Source: Paenibacillus harenae
GTDB lineage: Bacteria; Bacillota; Bacilli; Paenibacillales; Paenibacillaceae
Reading direction: 5' to 3'
Assembly (NCBI RefSeq): GCF_030812415.1
Contig: NZ_JAUSST010000004.1
Location: 496,001-560,000 of the forward strand
DNA: 64,000 nucleotides
Positions 47,954 through 56,200 of the stretch are shown piece by piece; the first letter of the stretch is position 1; every line of letters begins with the position of its first letter. The notes beneath the pieces are model-generated. The model had not been told where the DNA came from. It made no database searches and was given only the letters and a program-made list of their open reading frames with translations. Position numbers and translations under genes: made by a program.

Positions 47954-48628
47954 ATGCATAATAAAGCAGAACGACTGAAGAAGGTGAAGGCGGTCAAGCA
48001 GGCGGCCGTTGCGCCCGAGATTGCTCATCGCGTGCCGCCGGGCCAGACCGTTACGGAGCGATTTCCGATTTTGCATGAAGGCGATGTGCCGGAATACGAT
48101 CTGAGCACATGGTCGCTTCGCATATTCGGCGAGGTGGAAGAGGAGCGCAGCTTCAGCTTCGATGAGCTGCTTGCTTTGCCTCAGACGACCTCCATATGCG
48201 ATATACACTGCGTGACGCGCTGGTCAAAGCTCGATACGGAGTGGGTAGGCGTACGCTTCATCGACCTGCTGCCGCTGCTTGGCGTGAAGCCGGAGGCTAA
48301 GTATGTGATGATCCATGCGGACGAGGACTATGATACGAACTTGCCGCTTGAGGATATGCTTCGCGAGGAGGTGCTGCTGGCGCATCGATTCGACGGCGGG
48401 CCGCTTACCGACAAGCATGGATGGCCGATGCGCCTGCTCGTACCGCACTTGTATTTCTGGAAGAGCGCCAAGTGGATTCGCGGCATCGAGTTCATGAAAG
48501 AAGACCGGCCGGGCTTCTGGGAGCGTAACGGCTTCCATAACTATGCCGATCCGTTCCTTGAGCAGCGGTTCACGAGCGAAGAGGACGAGATGCCCGAGGA
48601 TGAATGGATGAAGAAGGAGTTTGATTAA
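47954..48628 (+). CDS. Molybdopterin-dependent oxidoreductase, sulfite-oxidase fold (YuiH-like)
   Basis: 224 aa; only the Mo-cofactor domain, without heme or dimerisation domain. Cys86 in CDIHCVTRWSKLDTEW is the expected molybdenum ligand. VMIHADEDYDTNLPLEDM and GWPMRLLVPHLYFWKSAKWI are family signatures. No TAT signal is seen, so it should stay in the cytoplasm. The substrate is unknown. It is embedded between the nucleoside permease and a phosphorylase, 3 bp ahead of the latter, which is unusual. GGAGG precedes the ATG. Confidence 0.88.
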   Translation: MHNKAERLKKVKAVKQAAVAPEIAHRVPPGQTVTERFPILHEGDVPEYDLSTWSLRIFGEVEEERSFSFDELLALPQTTSICDIHCVTRWSKLDTEWVGVRFIDLLPLLGVKPEAKYVMIHADEDYDTNLPLEDMLREEVLLAHRFDGGPLTDKHGWPMRLLVPHLYFWKSAKWIRGIEFMKEDRPGFWERNGFHNYADPFLEQRFTSEEDEMPEDEWMKKEFD

Positions 48629-48631
48629 CGC

Positions 48632-49372
48632 ATGTCGATGTTGCCTATATTGCAAGTGAACCCGGAAGATTTGCCGGCATACGCGATCGTATGCGGCGAC
48701 CCTCGGCGTGCGGAGCTTATATCCCGCAAGCTGACGAATGCGAAGGAGCTGGCGTTCGCGCGCGAGTATCGTACGTTCGTGGGCGAATACGAAGGCGTTG
48801 CCCTGGCCGTCGTCAGTCATGGCGTCGGCTCGCCGGGCGCTGCCGTCTGCTTCGAGGAGCTGATCCGCGGCGGCGTGAACACGTTGATCCGCGTTGGAAC
48901 AGCGGGGTCGTACTCGGCCGACCATCCGGCCGGAAGCCTTATCGTGAGCACGGCTGCCGTTCGCGCGGAAGGACTGACGCATCAGCTCGCGCCGGCCGGC
49001 TTCCCGGCCGTTGCCGACAGCGACATCGTCGCCGCGCTGTACGAATCCGCGCTGGAGAGCGAAGGCATCGTGAAGAAAGGCATTACGGTTACGCTGGATG
49101 TGTTCTTCTCCGGCGTCGTGGACATTCCGCATAAACAGTACAAAGCGGCAGGCGTGCTAGCGGTGGAGATGGAGATTGCGGCGTTATATGTAGTCGCTTC
49201 TTTGCGCGGCGTTAGAGCGGGCGCGATCCTCGCGCTGGACGGCTACGCCGACTCCGATCTTGCGGGCGAATACGATCCGCACACCGATGTCGTCGCGAAG
49301 GCAGTCGAACGCGAGATCGATACGGCGCTCAAGGCGATCGTGAAGCTGGCTTCTGATGGGAGCAGACGGTAG
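48632..49372 (+). CDS. Nucleoside phosphorylase, uridine phosphorylase family
   Basis: 246 aa. AIVCGDPRRAELIS carries the phosphate-binding Gly-Asp-Pro, VSHGVGSPGAAVCFEEL and NTLIRVGTAGSY follow, and AVEMEIAALYVVASLRGV is the sugar-binding EMEx segment. It would split imported nucleosides into base and (deoxy)ribose 1-phosphate, in line with the transporter upstream. Uridine versus purine specificity cannot be settled. AAGGAG lies about 12 bp before the ATG. Confidence 0.85.
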   Translation: MSMLPILQVNPEDLPAYAIVCGDPRRAELISRKLTNAKELAFAREYRTFVGEYEGVALAVVSHGVGSPGAAVCFEELIRGGVNTLIRVGTAGSYSADHPAGSLIVSTAAVRAEGLTHQLAPAGFPAVADSDIVAALYESALESEGIVKKGITVTLDVFFSGVVDIPHKQYKAAGVLAVEMEIAALYVVASLRGVRAGAILALDGYADSDLAGEYDPHTDVVAKAVEREIDTALKAIVKLASDGSRR

Positions 49373-49440
49373 ACTATACGCTGGGCATGGGTAGCAACAA
49401 ACAGGACGCACATTAAGCAACACAAGCAAAATATAACTCC

Positions 49441-49474
49441 GAACACCGAACACCGAACACCGAACACCGAACAC
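49441..49474 (+). repeat. Heptamer microsatellite GAACACC
   Basis: GAACACC is repeated four times and then GAACAC once, without mismatch. It lies downstream of the phosphorylase gene in non-coding sequence. Confidence 0.9.
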
Positions 49475-49797
49475 AGCACTGAATAACTGGAAAAACTCCC
49501 ACTATTTTCGACGAATGAGCAGCATTCGAAGGAATTGCTGGAATTTCTCCAGTTATTTTTGCTATAGTGGCTCAGTTCGGGTGGATATTCGGGGATTAAA
49601 GGGATTTTCCAGTTATTTTCGAAATGCTGCTCGACTGGCTGAAATTAACGGGAGTGGTTCCCGTTATTGTTTGTGTCACAGTTACTGTGAAGGTGAGACT
49701 ATGGGCTAGTAAACTTCTGCTTCGGGCAATAAAGATAGGCCAGCTGGAATTAACGGGCGTATTTCCCGTTATTGCTTACGTTGCGGTTACTGTCGGA
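49475..49797. repeat. Hairpin-forming repeat cluster
   Basis: No gene is seen in 49373-49875. The region is built from short palindromic units ending in GTTATT: CTGGAATTTCTCCAG (49538-49552), GATTTTCCAGTTATTTTCG, AACGGGAGTGGTTCCCGTT and AACGGGCGTATTTCCCGTT. The last two belong to a 56-bp direct repeat starting at 49636 and 49741, 105 bp apart. An inverted version of the first type starts the cluster near 49481. Function unknown. Confidence 0.65.
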
Positions 49798-49875
49798 GAT
49801 GTGCTTTGGCGGTATGTCATTCTTTCGATAGGTTTGCTATGCTGATGAGGACGAGGAAGACAGGGGGAATCGGTT

Positions 49876-50799
49876 GTGAGCGGCGCACTGTTCAAGCCGG
49901 AGTGGCTGGATCAAAATGTACATCCGCATGTATACGCCTACTATTTCAAGCAATGGTCCAACTATTCGATGAGCGATCATCGGCATGATTCGATCGAAAT
50001 TATGTATGTGATTACGGGCGAGTGCCGGATCGAGCTCGCGGCCACGGCGCGGCGTTCGGAGCGCTCCATCTCGCTAAAGAAAAACGAATTCATCATCCTG
50101 GACGCGAACGAGCCGCATCGCCTTATCGTGGACGAGCGCGGTCCCTGCCGGATGCTGAACGTCGAATTCGATATGCGCGAGAAGGAAACGGCGTTTCCTT
50201 CGATACGGCAGCTGGCTTCCGAGGACGAGGATGTGAAGGTTTTGGTTGCTCAGCCGTCGTCTTATTTGGTGCTGCGGGACACGAATGATCTCTATCCGGT
50301 GTTGAAAAATCTCGTGCTTGAGCTGGACAACCGGGAGAAGTCCAGCCGGGTGCGGACGCAGCTTCTTTTTGCCCAATTGATCATGACGATTGCGCGTATT
50401 TACAGCGACGATCTGAAGCAAGGCGCGAACGCCGCCGATCTCTACGTGAAGCAAGCTACAGAATACATGCATCATCATTACGATCAGGATATACAGGTGA
50501 AGGATATTGCCGCTGCCGTCAATCTGCATCCCGGCTACCTCCACCGCTTGTTCACGGCCAATACGGGTAAGACGATTACCGTGTACCTGACGGAGCTGCG
50601 GATGGAGAAGGCGAAGATGCTGCTGCGTCAGACCGATATCGCGATTGCCGATATATGCGATTATGTGGGAGCGCAGAGCCGGCAGTACTTTCATGCGATG
50701 TTCAAGAAGTATACGAACCAGACGCCGATCGCTTACCGCAATTCGTTCCATACGCATAATATGGACGGCTGGAGCAACCCCGAAGGAATTGGAAAGTGA
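49876..50799 (+). CDS. AraC family transcriptional regulator
   Basis: 307 aa. The N-terminal cupin-like sensor (SDHRHDSIEIMYVITGECRIEL, then FIILDANEPHRLIV) is followed by two helix-turn-helix motifs in the last 100 residues: VKDIAAAVNLHPGYLHRLF and IADICDYVGAQSRQYFHAMF, ending KKYTNQTPIAYR. The GH4 glycosidase gene follows 120 bp downstream in the same direction, so it is probably the regulated target. GTG start behind AGGGGGA. Confidence 0.9.
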   Translation: MSGALFKPEWLDQNVHPHVYAYYFKQWSNYSMSDHRHDSIEIMYVITGECRIELAATARRSERSISLKKNEFIILDANEPHRLIVDERGPCRMLNVEFDMREKETAFPSIRQLASEDEDVKVLVAQPSSYLVLRDTNDLYPVLKNLVLELDNREKSSRVRTQLLFAQLIMTIARIYSDDLKQGANAADLYVKQATEYMHHHYDQDIQVKDIAAAVNLHPGYLHRLFTANTGKTITVYLTELRMEKAKMLLRQTDIAIADICDYVGAQSRQYFHAMFKKYTNQTPIAYRNSFHTHNMDGWSNPEGIGK

Positions 50800-50868
50800 C
50801 GATTTCTGACAGGTTGCCGCTGAGGTGGTCACAATATTGATAACGCTTCCGATATATCGTTGCTACAA

Positions 50869-50889
50869 TGTAGTTGAGCTTGAACTACA
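50869..50889. promoter_or_regulatory. Inverted repeat before the GH4 gene
   Basis: TGTAGTT (50869-50875) and AACTACA (50883-50889) are perfect inverted arms with a 7-bp spacer, and TACAAT occurs directly repeated around them. The first TACAAT (50864-50869) could be a -10 box. Candidate site for the AraC regulator upstream. Confidence 0.35.
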
Positions 50890-50919
50890 ATACGTAAACA
50901 TGAATCGGAGGGTGAATGT

Positions 50920-52422
50920 ATGTCATCATTCAAAATCGCTTTTATCGGAGCGGGCAGCATCGGCTTTACGCGAGGTTTGCTGCGCGACCTGCTTGCAGTA
51001 CCTGAGTTTCAGAGCATTGACGTCGCTTTTACCGATATTAACGCACATAATCTAAGCATGGTAACGGAGCTGTGCCAGCGCGACATTAACGAGAACGGCT
51101 TATCGATTCGGATTCAGTCGACGACCGACCGCAGGGAAGCGCTGAAGGATGCCAAGTATATAATTTGTACGATTCGCGTCGGAGGACTTGAAGCGTTCGC
51201 AACCGATGTCGACATTCCGCTTAAGTATGGCGTCGATCAGTGCGTGGGCGATACGCTGAGCGCGGGCGGCATCATGTACGGTCAACGCGGCATTGCCGAA
51301 ATGCTTAACATTTGCCAAGATATTCGCGAGGTTGCGGCATCCGATGCGCTGCTGCTTAATTACGCGAACCCGATGGCGATGATGACATGGGCATGCAATA
51401 AATATGGCGGCGTTCGTACGGTCGGCCTATGCCATGGCGTACAGGGCGGCCACTGGCAAATCGCCGAAGCTTTCGGCCTTAAGCAGGAAGAAGTCGATAT
51501 TATATGCGCGGGCATCAACCACCAGACGTGGTACATCCAGATCAAGCATAACGGCGAGGATCTGACCGGCAAGCTGCTTGAATCGTTCGAATCGCATCCG
51601 GACTTTAGCCGTACGGAGAAGGTTCGTATCGATATGCTGCGCCGCTTCGGCTATTACAGCACGGAGTCGAACGGGCATCTGAGCGAGTACGTGCCATGGT
51701 ACCGGAAGCGCCCGGAGGAAATTATGGACTGGATCGACCTCGGCTATTGGATTAACGGCGAGACGGGCGGTTACCTGCGCGTATGTACGGAAGGGCGCAA
51801 TTGGTTCGAGACAGACTTCCCGAACTGGATGAAAGACCCGGCCAATGAATTTAAGAGCGAGCTGCGGAGCCATGAGCATGGCTCTTACATTATCGAGGGA
51901 CTGGAGACGGGACGCGTCTACCGCGGTCACTTCAACGTCGAGAATAAAGGCGTCATTGCGAATTTGCCTAATGATGCAATCATTGAAGCTCCAGGATATG
52001 TGGATCGCAACGGCATCTCGATGCCGACGGTGGGCGATCTGCCGCTCGGTCCGGCAGCCGTATGCAATGTGAGCATTTCGGTACAGCGTCTGGCGGTTGA
52101 AGCAGCCGTTCATGGCGACGATAAGCTGCTGCGCCAAGCTTTCATGATGGATCCGCTCGTCGGCGCCGTCTGCAATCCGAAGGAAATTTGGCAAATGGTC
52201 GATGAAATGCTGGTAGCGCAAGAGCAATGGCTGCCGCAGTATACGGAAGCCATTGCCGCCGCGAAGAAACGTTTGGAGGAAGGTCCGCTGCTGCCGACGA
52301 GGGATTATGCGGGAGCGGCTCGATTGAAAGTGAAGACGGTAGAGGAAATGCAGCAGGATCGCGATGCGGCGAACAAAAATGCCGGCGAATCCGATAAAGG
52401 CAAAGAGCGCGCCAACGTGTAG
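50920..52422 (+). CDS. Family GH4 glycosidase (alpha-galactosidase-like)
   Basis: 500 aa. GH4 enzymes need NAD and a divalent metal. The Rossmann motif GAGSIGFTRG is at residues 10-19, the metal-binding cysteine segment is LCHGVQ (Cys171), and CAGINHQTW carries the second histidine. MelA-type alpha-galactosidases have CHSV at the first site; this protein has CHGV, a pattern reported for uronidase-type members, so the substrate is open. GGAGGGTG precedes the ATG. The last 30 residues are charged and probably disordered. Confidence 0.85.
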   Translation: MSSFKIAFIGAGSIGFTRGLLRDLLAVPEFQSIDVAFTDINAHNLSMVTELCQRDINENGLSIRIQSTTDRREALKDAKYIICTIRVGGLEAFATDVDIPLKYGVDQCVGDTLSAGGIMYGQRGIAEMLNICQDIREVAASDALLLNYANPMAMMTWACNKYGGVRTVGLCHGVQGGHWQIAEAFGLKQEEVDIICAGINHQTWYIQIKHNGEDLTGKLLESFESHPDFSRTEKVRIDMLRRFGYYSTESNGHLSEYVPWYRKRPEEIMDWIDLGYWINGETGGYLRVCTEGRNWFETDFPNWMKDPANEFKSELRSHEHGSYIIEGLETGRVYRGHFNVENKGVIANLPNDAIIEAPGYVDRNGISMPTVGDLPLGPAAVCNVSISVQRLAVEAAVHGDDKLLRQAFMMDPLVGAVCNPKEIWQMVDEMLVAQEQWLPQYTEAIAAAKKRLEEGPLLPTRDYAGAARLKVKTVEEMQQDRDAANKNAGESDKGKERANV

Positions 52423-52440
52423 CGCGCCCAAGCTGACGCT

Positions 52441-53061
52441 CTAGCCCAAACGAGGGGCGTATTGCAGCTCGACGGGTACGAGCGTGGCATTGTCCGGGCT
52501 CCAGGCCGGGGGGCCGTATTTCTTAATATAACCAAGCTTATTCAGATCGCTTGCCGCGGATTGCTCTCTGTCCATCTCGCGGAACAGCTCCCAGCAAGCG
52601 ATGACGTCGTTCAAGGCGCGGTGTCCGCCGATGAGCGGAATGCCGTATTTGTCGCACATATCCTTCAGCGTATGCGGATAGAGATGACGGAAACGGCTCA
52701 TCGTCAGCGTATCGATGAACGAATTGCGGAACGATCGACCGGCGATGCGCATGAGAGAATGGTGCAGGAAGCCAAGGTCGAACAGGGCGTTATGCGCGAT
52801 GAGGACATTGTCGCCGATCATTCGGTTCAGAATGCGGAACGCCGTATCCTCATCCATGCCGCCGGCCGTCATTCTGTCTGTAATGCCTGTCAACTCGGTA
52901 ATCTTCGGCGACAGCTTGCCGTCGAAAGCAACGAGCGTGCTGAATTCGCTGGCGATCTCGCCGCCTACGCAGCGGATGGCCGCAATCTCGATAACGCGAT
53001 CCTTAGCCGGATCGAGTCCGCTTGTTTCAAAGTCGATAACCGTATAGTTCAGACCGTTCAT
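52441..53061 (-). CDS. 3'-5' exonuclease, DnaQ/DEDD family
   Basis: 206 aa. ExoI is YTVIDFETSGLDP, supplying the DE pair; ExoII is VLIAHNALFDLGFL with Asp; ExoIII is GGHRALNDVIACWEL with His and Asp, giving the DEDDh set. After residue 170 a short tail follows. Similar proteins act as stand-alone proofreaders or repair nucleases. ATG 53061 begins right at the domain; an ATG 13 codons upstream has equally weak ribosome-site support. It converges on the GH4 gene with 18 bp between. Confidence 0.9.
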   Translation of the reverse strand: MNGLNYTVIDFETSGLDPAKDRVIEIAAIRCVGGEIASEFSTLVAFDGKLSPKITELTGITDRMTAGGMDEDTAFRILNRMIGDNVLIAHNALFDLGFLHHSLMRIAGRSFRNSFIDTLTMSRFRHLYPHTLKDMCDKYGIPLIGGHRALNDVIACWELFREMDREQSAASDLNKLGYIKKYGPPAWSPDNATLVPVELQYAPRLG

Positions 53062-53163
53062 AAAAAGAATCACCACATTCTCATCATATAATAAGTTCAT
53101 GCTTCTATCTCATTACGATAAAATATTCGACAACGTTCGCTCGATCCCTTTCAAAGCGCATAA

Positions 53164-53211
53164 AAAAACGCCCCATTTTGCTCTTGCTGAGAGCATGAAA
53201 ATGGGGCGTTT
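53164..53211 (-). terminator. Terminator of the 28-codon gene
   Basis: AAACGCCCCATTTT (53166-53179) pairs perfectly with AAAATGGGGCGTTT (53198-53211), with an inner GCTCT/AGAGC stem. On the minus strand it ends in a T7 run, so it stops leftward transcripts, i.e. those of the small gene at 53254-53340. Confidence 0.85.
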
Positions 53212-53253
53212 CTCAATTCGCTTTGTTATGCTGCCGGAGAAGAGAACGTCGTG

Positions 53254-53340
53254 CTAGTGATTGTTGCCGGATGCGTTGCCTTTTTTGTCGGACGATTTCG
53301 TCGTCGTGTTCTTGGCGCCATGGCCTTGCTGTTTGGACAC
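53254..53340 (-). CDS. 28-aa basic protein, probable small spore protein
   Basis: A reading frame too short for routine calling but with full signals. GTG at 53340 is preceded, 8 bp away, by a perfect AAAGGAGGT (53349-53357). The product is hydrophilic: it begins MSKQQGHGAKNTTTK and ends KKGNASGNNH, with Lys, Gly, Asn, Thr, Ser and His but almost no hydrophobic residue. Stop TAG is followed 42 bp later by a strong terminator. Upstream lies a sigma-G-like promoter. The make-up resembles minor small acid-soluble spore proteins such as SspP or SspO, but no family was recognised. Confidence 0.65.
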   Translation of the reverse strand: MSKQQGHGAKNTTTKSSDKKGNASGNNH

Positions 53341-53372
53341 GTCTGCATACCTCCTTTCGGGCGGGATCAAAC

Positions 53373-53403
53373 TAGTATGCGATTCGCTTGCGGCAGACTA
53401 TTC
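53373..53403 (-). promoter_or_regulatory. Sigma-G-like promoter of the 28-codon gene
   Basis: On the minus strand GAATA (53403-53399) is followed after 19 bp by CATACTA (53379-53373). These match the sigma-G elements GHATR and CATNHTA; the spacing is one base longer than the usual 17-18. The start site would fall near 53366, just before the ribosome site. Confidence 0.45.
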
Positions 53404-53641
53404 TTCCTCATTGGCCGGATTTATCTATATTTGCGGTTTTCAAGCAGGAAATGGGCGTTTAATAAGCCGAACGATTGATTAAGAAGGAGTAAACAGGGAG
53501 CAGAGTTTCGCTTATGCGACGACATCCCGCTTTTTCGAGAAGAGAGCGCTTTCGGGGGGCGATGCCGATCGGCAGTCCTATGATAGAATGGACGCAAAGA
53601 CAATAGTTGCTAATGAGATGGTCAATCGGGGGATGCGGCAT

Positions 53642-54904
53642 ATGGGAAGGACGAGCACGAGCATGAGTACCGGGTTAAGGTCAAAATGGGGGTTTTCGAA
53701 GAGAGAACCGCTTCCGCCCGAACGAAGGTTGAGCAAGGATGCCGTCACAGCATTGATCATCCATAGCTGCTTCCAGTTCGGCGCATCGATGTCGGGGTTG
53801 TTTCTCAACTTATACCTTTGGCGTCTAACGCAGGATTTGACGGTCAACGGCATATACAACATCGTCGTTTTTTTGCTGACGCCGCCTACGTTCGCGCTTG
53901 GAGGCTGGCTTGCGAAGCGCCGCGACCGAATGGTCACTTATCGGCTCGGCATCGTTCTGATTGCCTTGTTCTACTTAATGGTGGTTATTGCCCAGGAGCA
54001 GGTGGCACAATATTACATAGCGTTCGCGATTTTCAACGGCATAGCCGCAGGTCTGTATTGGGCCGGTTACCTGGTCATTCAATATGATGTATCGACGGAC
54101 GCGAACCGGATTCGTTTCCTTGCGATCAACATGGTCGTGTTTAATTCGGCCGGATTAGCCGGTCCTGCGTTGGCGGGCTTCATCATTCAGAGGAGCGAAG
54201 GGCTGCAAGGATATATCGTGATCTTCATGCTCGCGTTCATTATGTTCGTGATCGCCGCTATCGTCAGCTTCCGAATTCCGATGGTGCGATCTCATCACAA
54301 GGCGTATTATTTGAAGTTCATGGGACTCGTCATGAGCAAAAACAGACGTTGGCTTAAGGCTCTGTACAGCTTCTTCGTGCTCGGATTGTTCCAAGGCATC
54401 ATGCTGTTTCTACCCAATATTATGCTGTTCCAGACGGTAGGCCGCGAGGATTGGGTCGGCTATCTCGGCGTGTTCTTCTCTTCGCTTACGGTAGCAACCG
54501 GTTACGTCATATCGAGACTTGCTCAGAAGGAGCATGTACGCAAATACGTGATGCTGTCGACGACAGGGGTTGTTATCGGTTCGGCTCTCCTGCTCATAAG
54601 AATGGAGTTCTGGTCGGTTGCGGTGTTCATGATTCTCTTCTCCATATGCAATCCGCTAGCTATCAACACGCTGACTTCTTATTACTACCGGTTGATCGGC
54701 ACGCTGCCGCTCAAGGGCCAGCTTCGCGTCGAATCGGTCGTCATGCGCGAGCTGTTCCTGAACGTCGGCCGCGTCGTCTCGATCACGCTGCTAATCTGGC
54801 TAGCCGCCGATCTGGAATCGGTCTGGATGCCGATCGTGCTGTTCGTCATGGCGGCGTTGCAATATGCGCTCGTGCTGCTCATAAGAGAGAAGCAGGAGGC
54901 GTAA
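53642..54904 (+). CDS. MFS transporter
   Basis: About 420 aa with twelve predicted membrane helices. The A-motif-like loop is GGWLAKRRDRMVTYRLG between helices 2 and 3. Neighbouring LYWAGYLVIQYDVS and LAGPALAGFIIQR also fit the superfamily. Substrate unknown; the following gene for glycerate kinase, 20 bp away, suggests a small organic acid but does not prove it. Several ATGs are in frame (53588, 53618, 53633, 53642). CGGGGGA at 53626-53632 fits 53642. Confidence 0.85.
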   Translation: MGRTSTSMSTGLRSKWGFSKREPLPPERRLSKDAVTALIIHSCFQFGASMSGLFLNLYLWRLTQDLTVNGIYNIVVFLLTPPTFALGGWLAKRRDRMVTYRLGIVLIALFYLMVVIAQEQVAQYYIAFAIFNGIAAGLYWAGYLVIQYDVSTDANRIRFLAINMVVFNSAGLAGPALAGFIIQRSEGLQGYIVIFMLAFIMFVIAAIVSFRIPMVRSHHKAYYLKFMGLVMSKNRRWLKALYSFFVLGLFQGIMLFLPNIMLFQTVGREDWVGYLGVFFSSLTVATGYVISRLAQKEHVRKYVMLSTTGVVIGSALLLIRMEFWSVAVFMILFSICNPLAINTLTSYYYRLIGTLPLKGQLRVESVVMRELFLNVGRVVSITLLIWLAADLESVWMPIVLFVMAALQYALVLLIREKQEA

Positions 54905-54924
54905 AGGCAAAGGAGGTTTGCGAT

Positions 54925-56064
54925 ATGAAGGTTGTATTGGCATTCGATTCGTTCAAGGGGAGCCTTAGCTCGGAGGCAGCCGGCAGGGCGGCGTCCAGAG
55001 CGGTATGTTCGGTCTTTCCGGATGCCGCGTGCGACGTTATTCCGCTCGCCGACGGAGGGGAAGGCACGGTTGCCGCAGTGGTCGAGGCGGGTGACGGTTC
55101 GTATGCCGCGCTACAAGTAACAGGTCCGCTGGGGATGGAGACGGCTGCTACGATCGGACTCATTCATGCAGAGAAAGCCGAAGGATCAACAGCCGTACTG
55201 GAGGTTGCTTCGATATGCGGCCTTACGATGGTGCCGGAAAGCGAGCGAGATCCATGTCGTACAAGCAGCAAAGGAGTCGGTGAAGCGATTATCCAGCTGC
55301 TTGACCGGGGGATTCGAAGCTTCGTCGTAGGTCTCGGGGGCAGCGCGACGAATGACGGCGGGATGGGCATGCTGGCTGCACTCGGAGCCTCGTTTACGGA
55401 CCGCGCAGGCAACCGGCTTCTCGGGAACGGGGGCGATCTGGCGTCTATTGCATCCATCGAATGGAGCGGGATCGATTCCCGTCTAAAGGAGAGTACGATC
55501 AAGATCGCGACCGATGTGAGCAACCCTCTATGCGGTCCTACCGGGGCGACGATGGTCTATGGCAAGCAAAAGGGAGCTTCGCCGGAGCAGCAGGCGAGCC
55601 TTGAACGAGCAATGACGACTTACGCCGATCGCATAGAAGGCGCAGCCGGATCATCCTGGCGGCTAGCTCCCGGCGCGGGAGCCGCAGGCGGACTGGGCTT
55701 TGCGTTGCTGGCCCTGGGCGGGGAAGTTGTCTCCGGCGCATGGTGGTTGATCGATGCCGTATCGCTCAGAGAACGCATTCGGGATGCCGATTGGGTCATA
55801 ACGGGCGAGGGACGCAGCGATAACCAGACAATATATGGCAAGCTTCCGGTTCAAGTAGCGGCTGCGGCGTCAGAGACGGGAACGAAGTGCATGCTTCTGT
55901 CCGGCAGTCTGGGCGATGAGCTTGGCGAGCTGGAAGAGAGGTTCGACGGCTGTTTCTCCATCGTCAAAGCGCCCGTTGCTTTGGAAGTTTGCATGGAGCA
56001 GGCGGAGGAGTTGCTGGAGCAAACCGTTCGCCAGCTGTTCCGGCTGCTGCGAGCAGCTCGTTAA
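54925..56064 (+). CDS. Glycerate kinase
   Basis: 379 aa, GckA/GarK-type (glycerate kinase type 1) family. VVLAFDSFKGSLSSEAA opens the protein, PLADGGEGT follows near residue 47, and GLGGSATNDGGMGML and PGAGAAGGLGFALLALGG are the substrate- and nucleotide-binding glycine loops. DWVITGEGRSDNQT near residue 293 carries the catalytic Asp. The enzyme phosphorylates D-glycerate. AAAGGAGG precedes the ATG; the frame is open upstream through the MFS gene, but those codons have no ribosome site. Confidence 0.93.
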   Translation: MKVVLAFDSFKGSLSSEAAGRAASRAVCSVFPDAACDVIPLADGGEGTVAAVVEAGDGSYAALQVTGPLGMETAATIGLIHAEKAEGSTAVLEVASICGLTMVPESERDPCRTSSKGVGEAIIQLLDRGIRSFVVGLGGSATNDGGMGMLAALGASFTDRAGNRLLGNGGDLASIASIEWSGIDSRLKESTIKIATDVSNPLCGPTGATMVYGKQKGASPEQQASLERAMTTYADRIEGAAGSSWRLAPGAGAAGGLGFALLALGGEVVSGAWWLIDAVSLRERIRDADWVITGEGRSDNQTIYGKLPVQVAAAASETGTKCMLLSGSLGDELGELEERFDGCFSIVKAPVALEVCMEQAEELLEQTVRQLFRLLRAAR

Positions 56065-56081
56065 ACGGAGGGAAACTACTA

Positions 56082-56165
56082 ATGAATGATTCCGTTGCGG
56101 GGATGAGGATAGACAGAGAGCAACCGGTATTGTTTTCTATTTCTCATGGAGCTAAGGTGGTTTAA
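56082..56165 (+). CDS. Possible 27-aa open reading frame
   Basis: ATG at 56082 follows GGAGGG by 7-8 bp. The product starts MNDSVAGMRIDREQP and ends ISHGAKVV. No family is recognised and there is no terminator. It could be a small peptide or a remnant of a gene lost at this boundary between conserved and accessory sequence. Confidence 0.3.
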   Translation: MNDSVAGMRIDREQPVLFSISHGAKVV

Positions 56166-56200
56166 ATCCTTCTCCAAAACTATCAAAAGGAGTGTAACTT

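Noticed and set aside
49184..49474. Minus-strand frame with FGVRCSV repeats
   Set aside because: The repeated residues only translate the GAACACC microsatellite.
49441..49474. GAACACC tract as a CRISPR array
   Set aside because: Units are contiguous 7-mers without spacers, and no cas genes are present.
50837..50852. Catabolite-repression (cre) site before the GH4 gene
   Set aside because: TTGATAACGCTTCCGA has two mismatches in fixed positions of the cre consensus, so the match is too weak.
54451..54924. Upstream extension of the glycerate kinase frame
   Set aside because: It overlaps the MFS gene in another frame; AAAGGAGG and the family start place the ATG at 54925.
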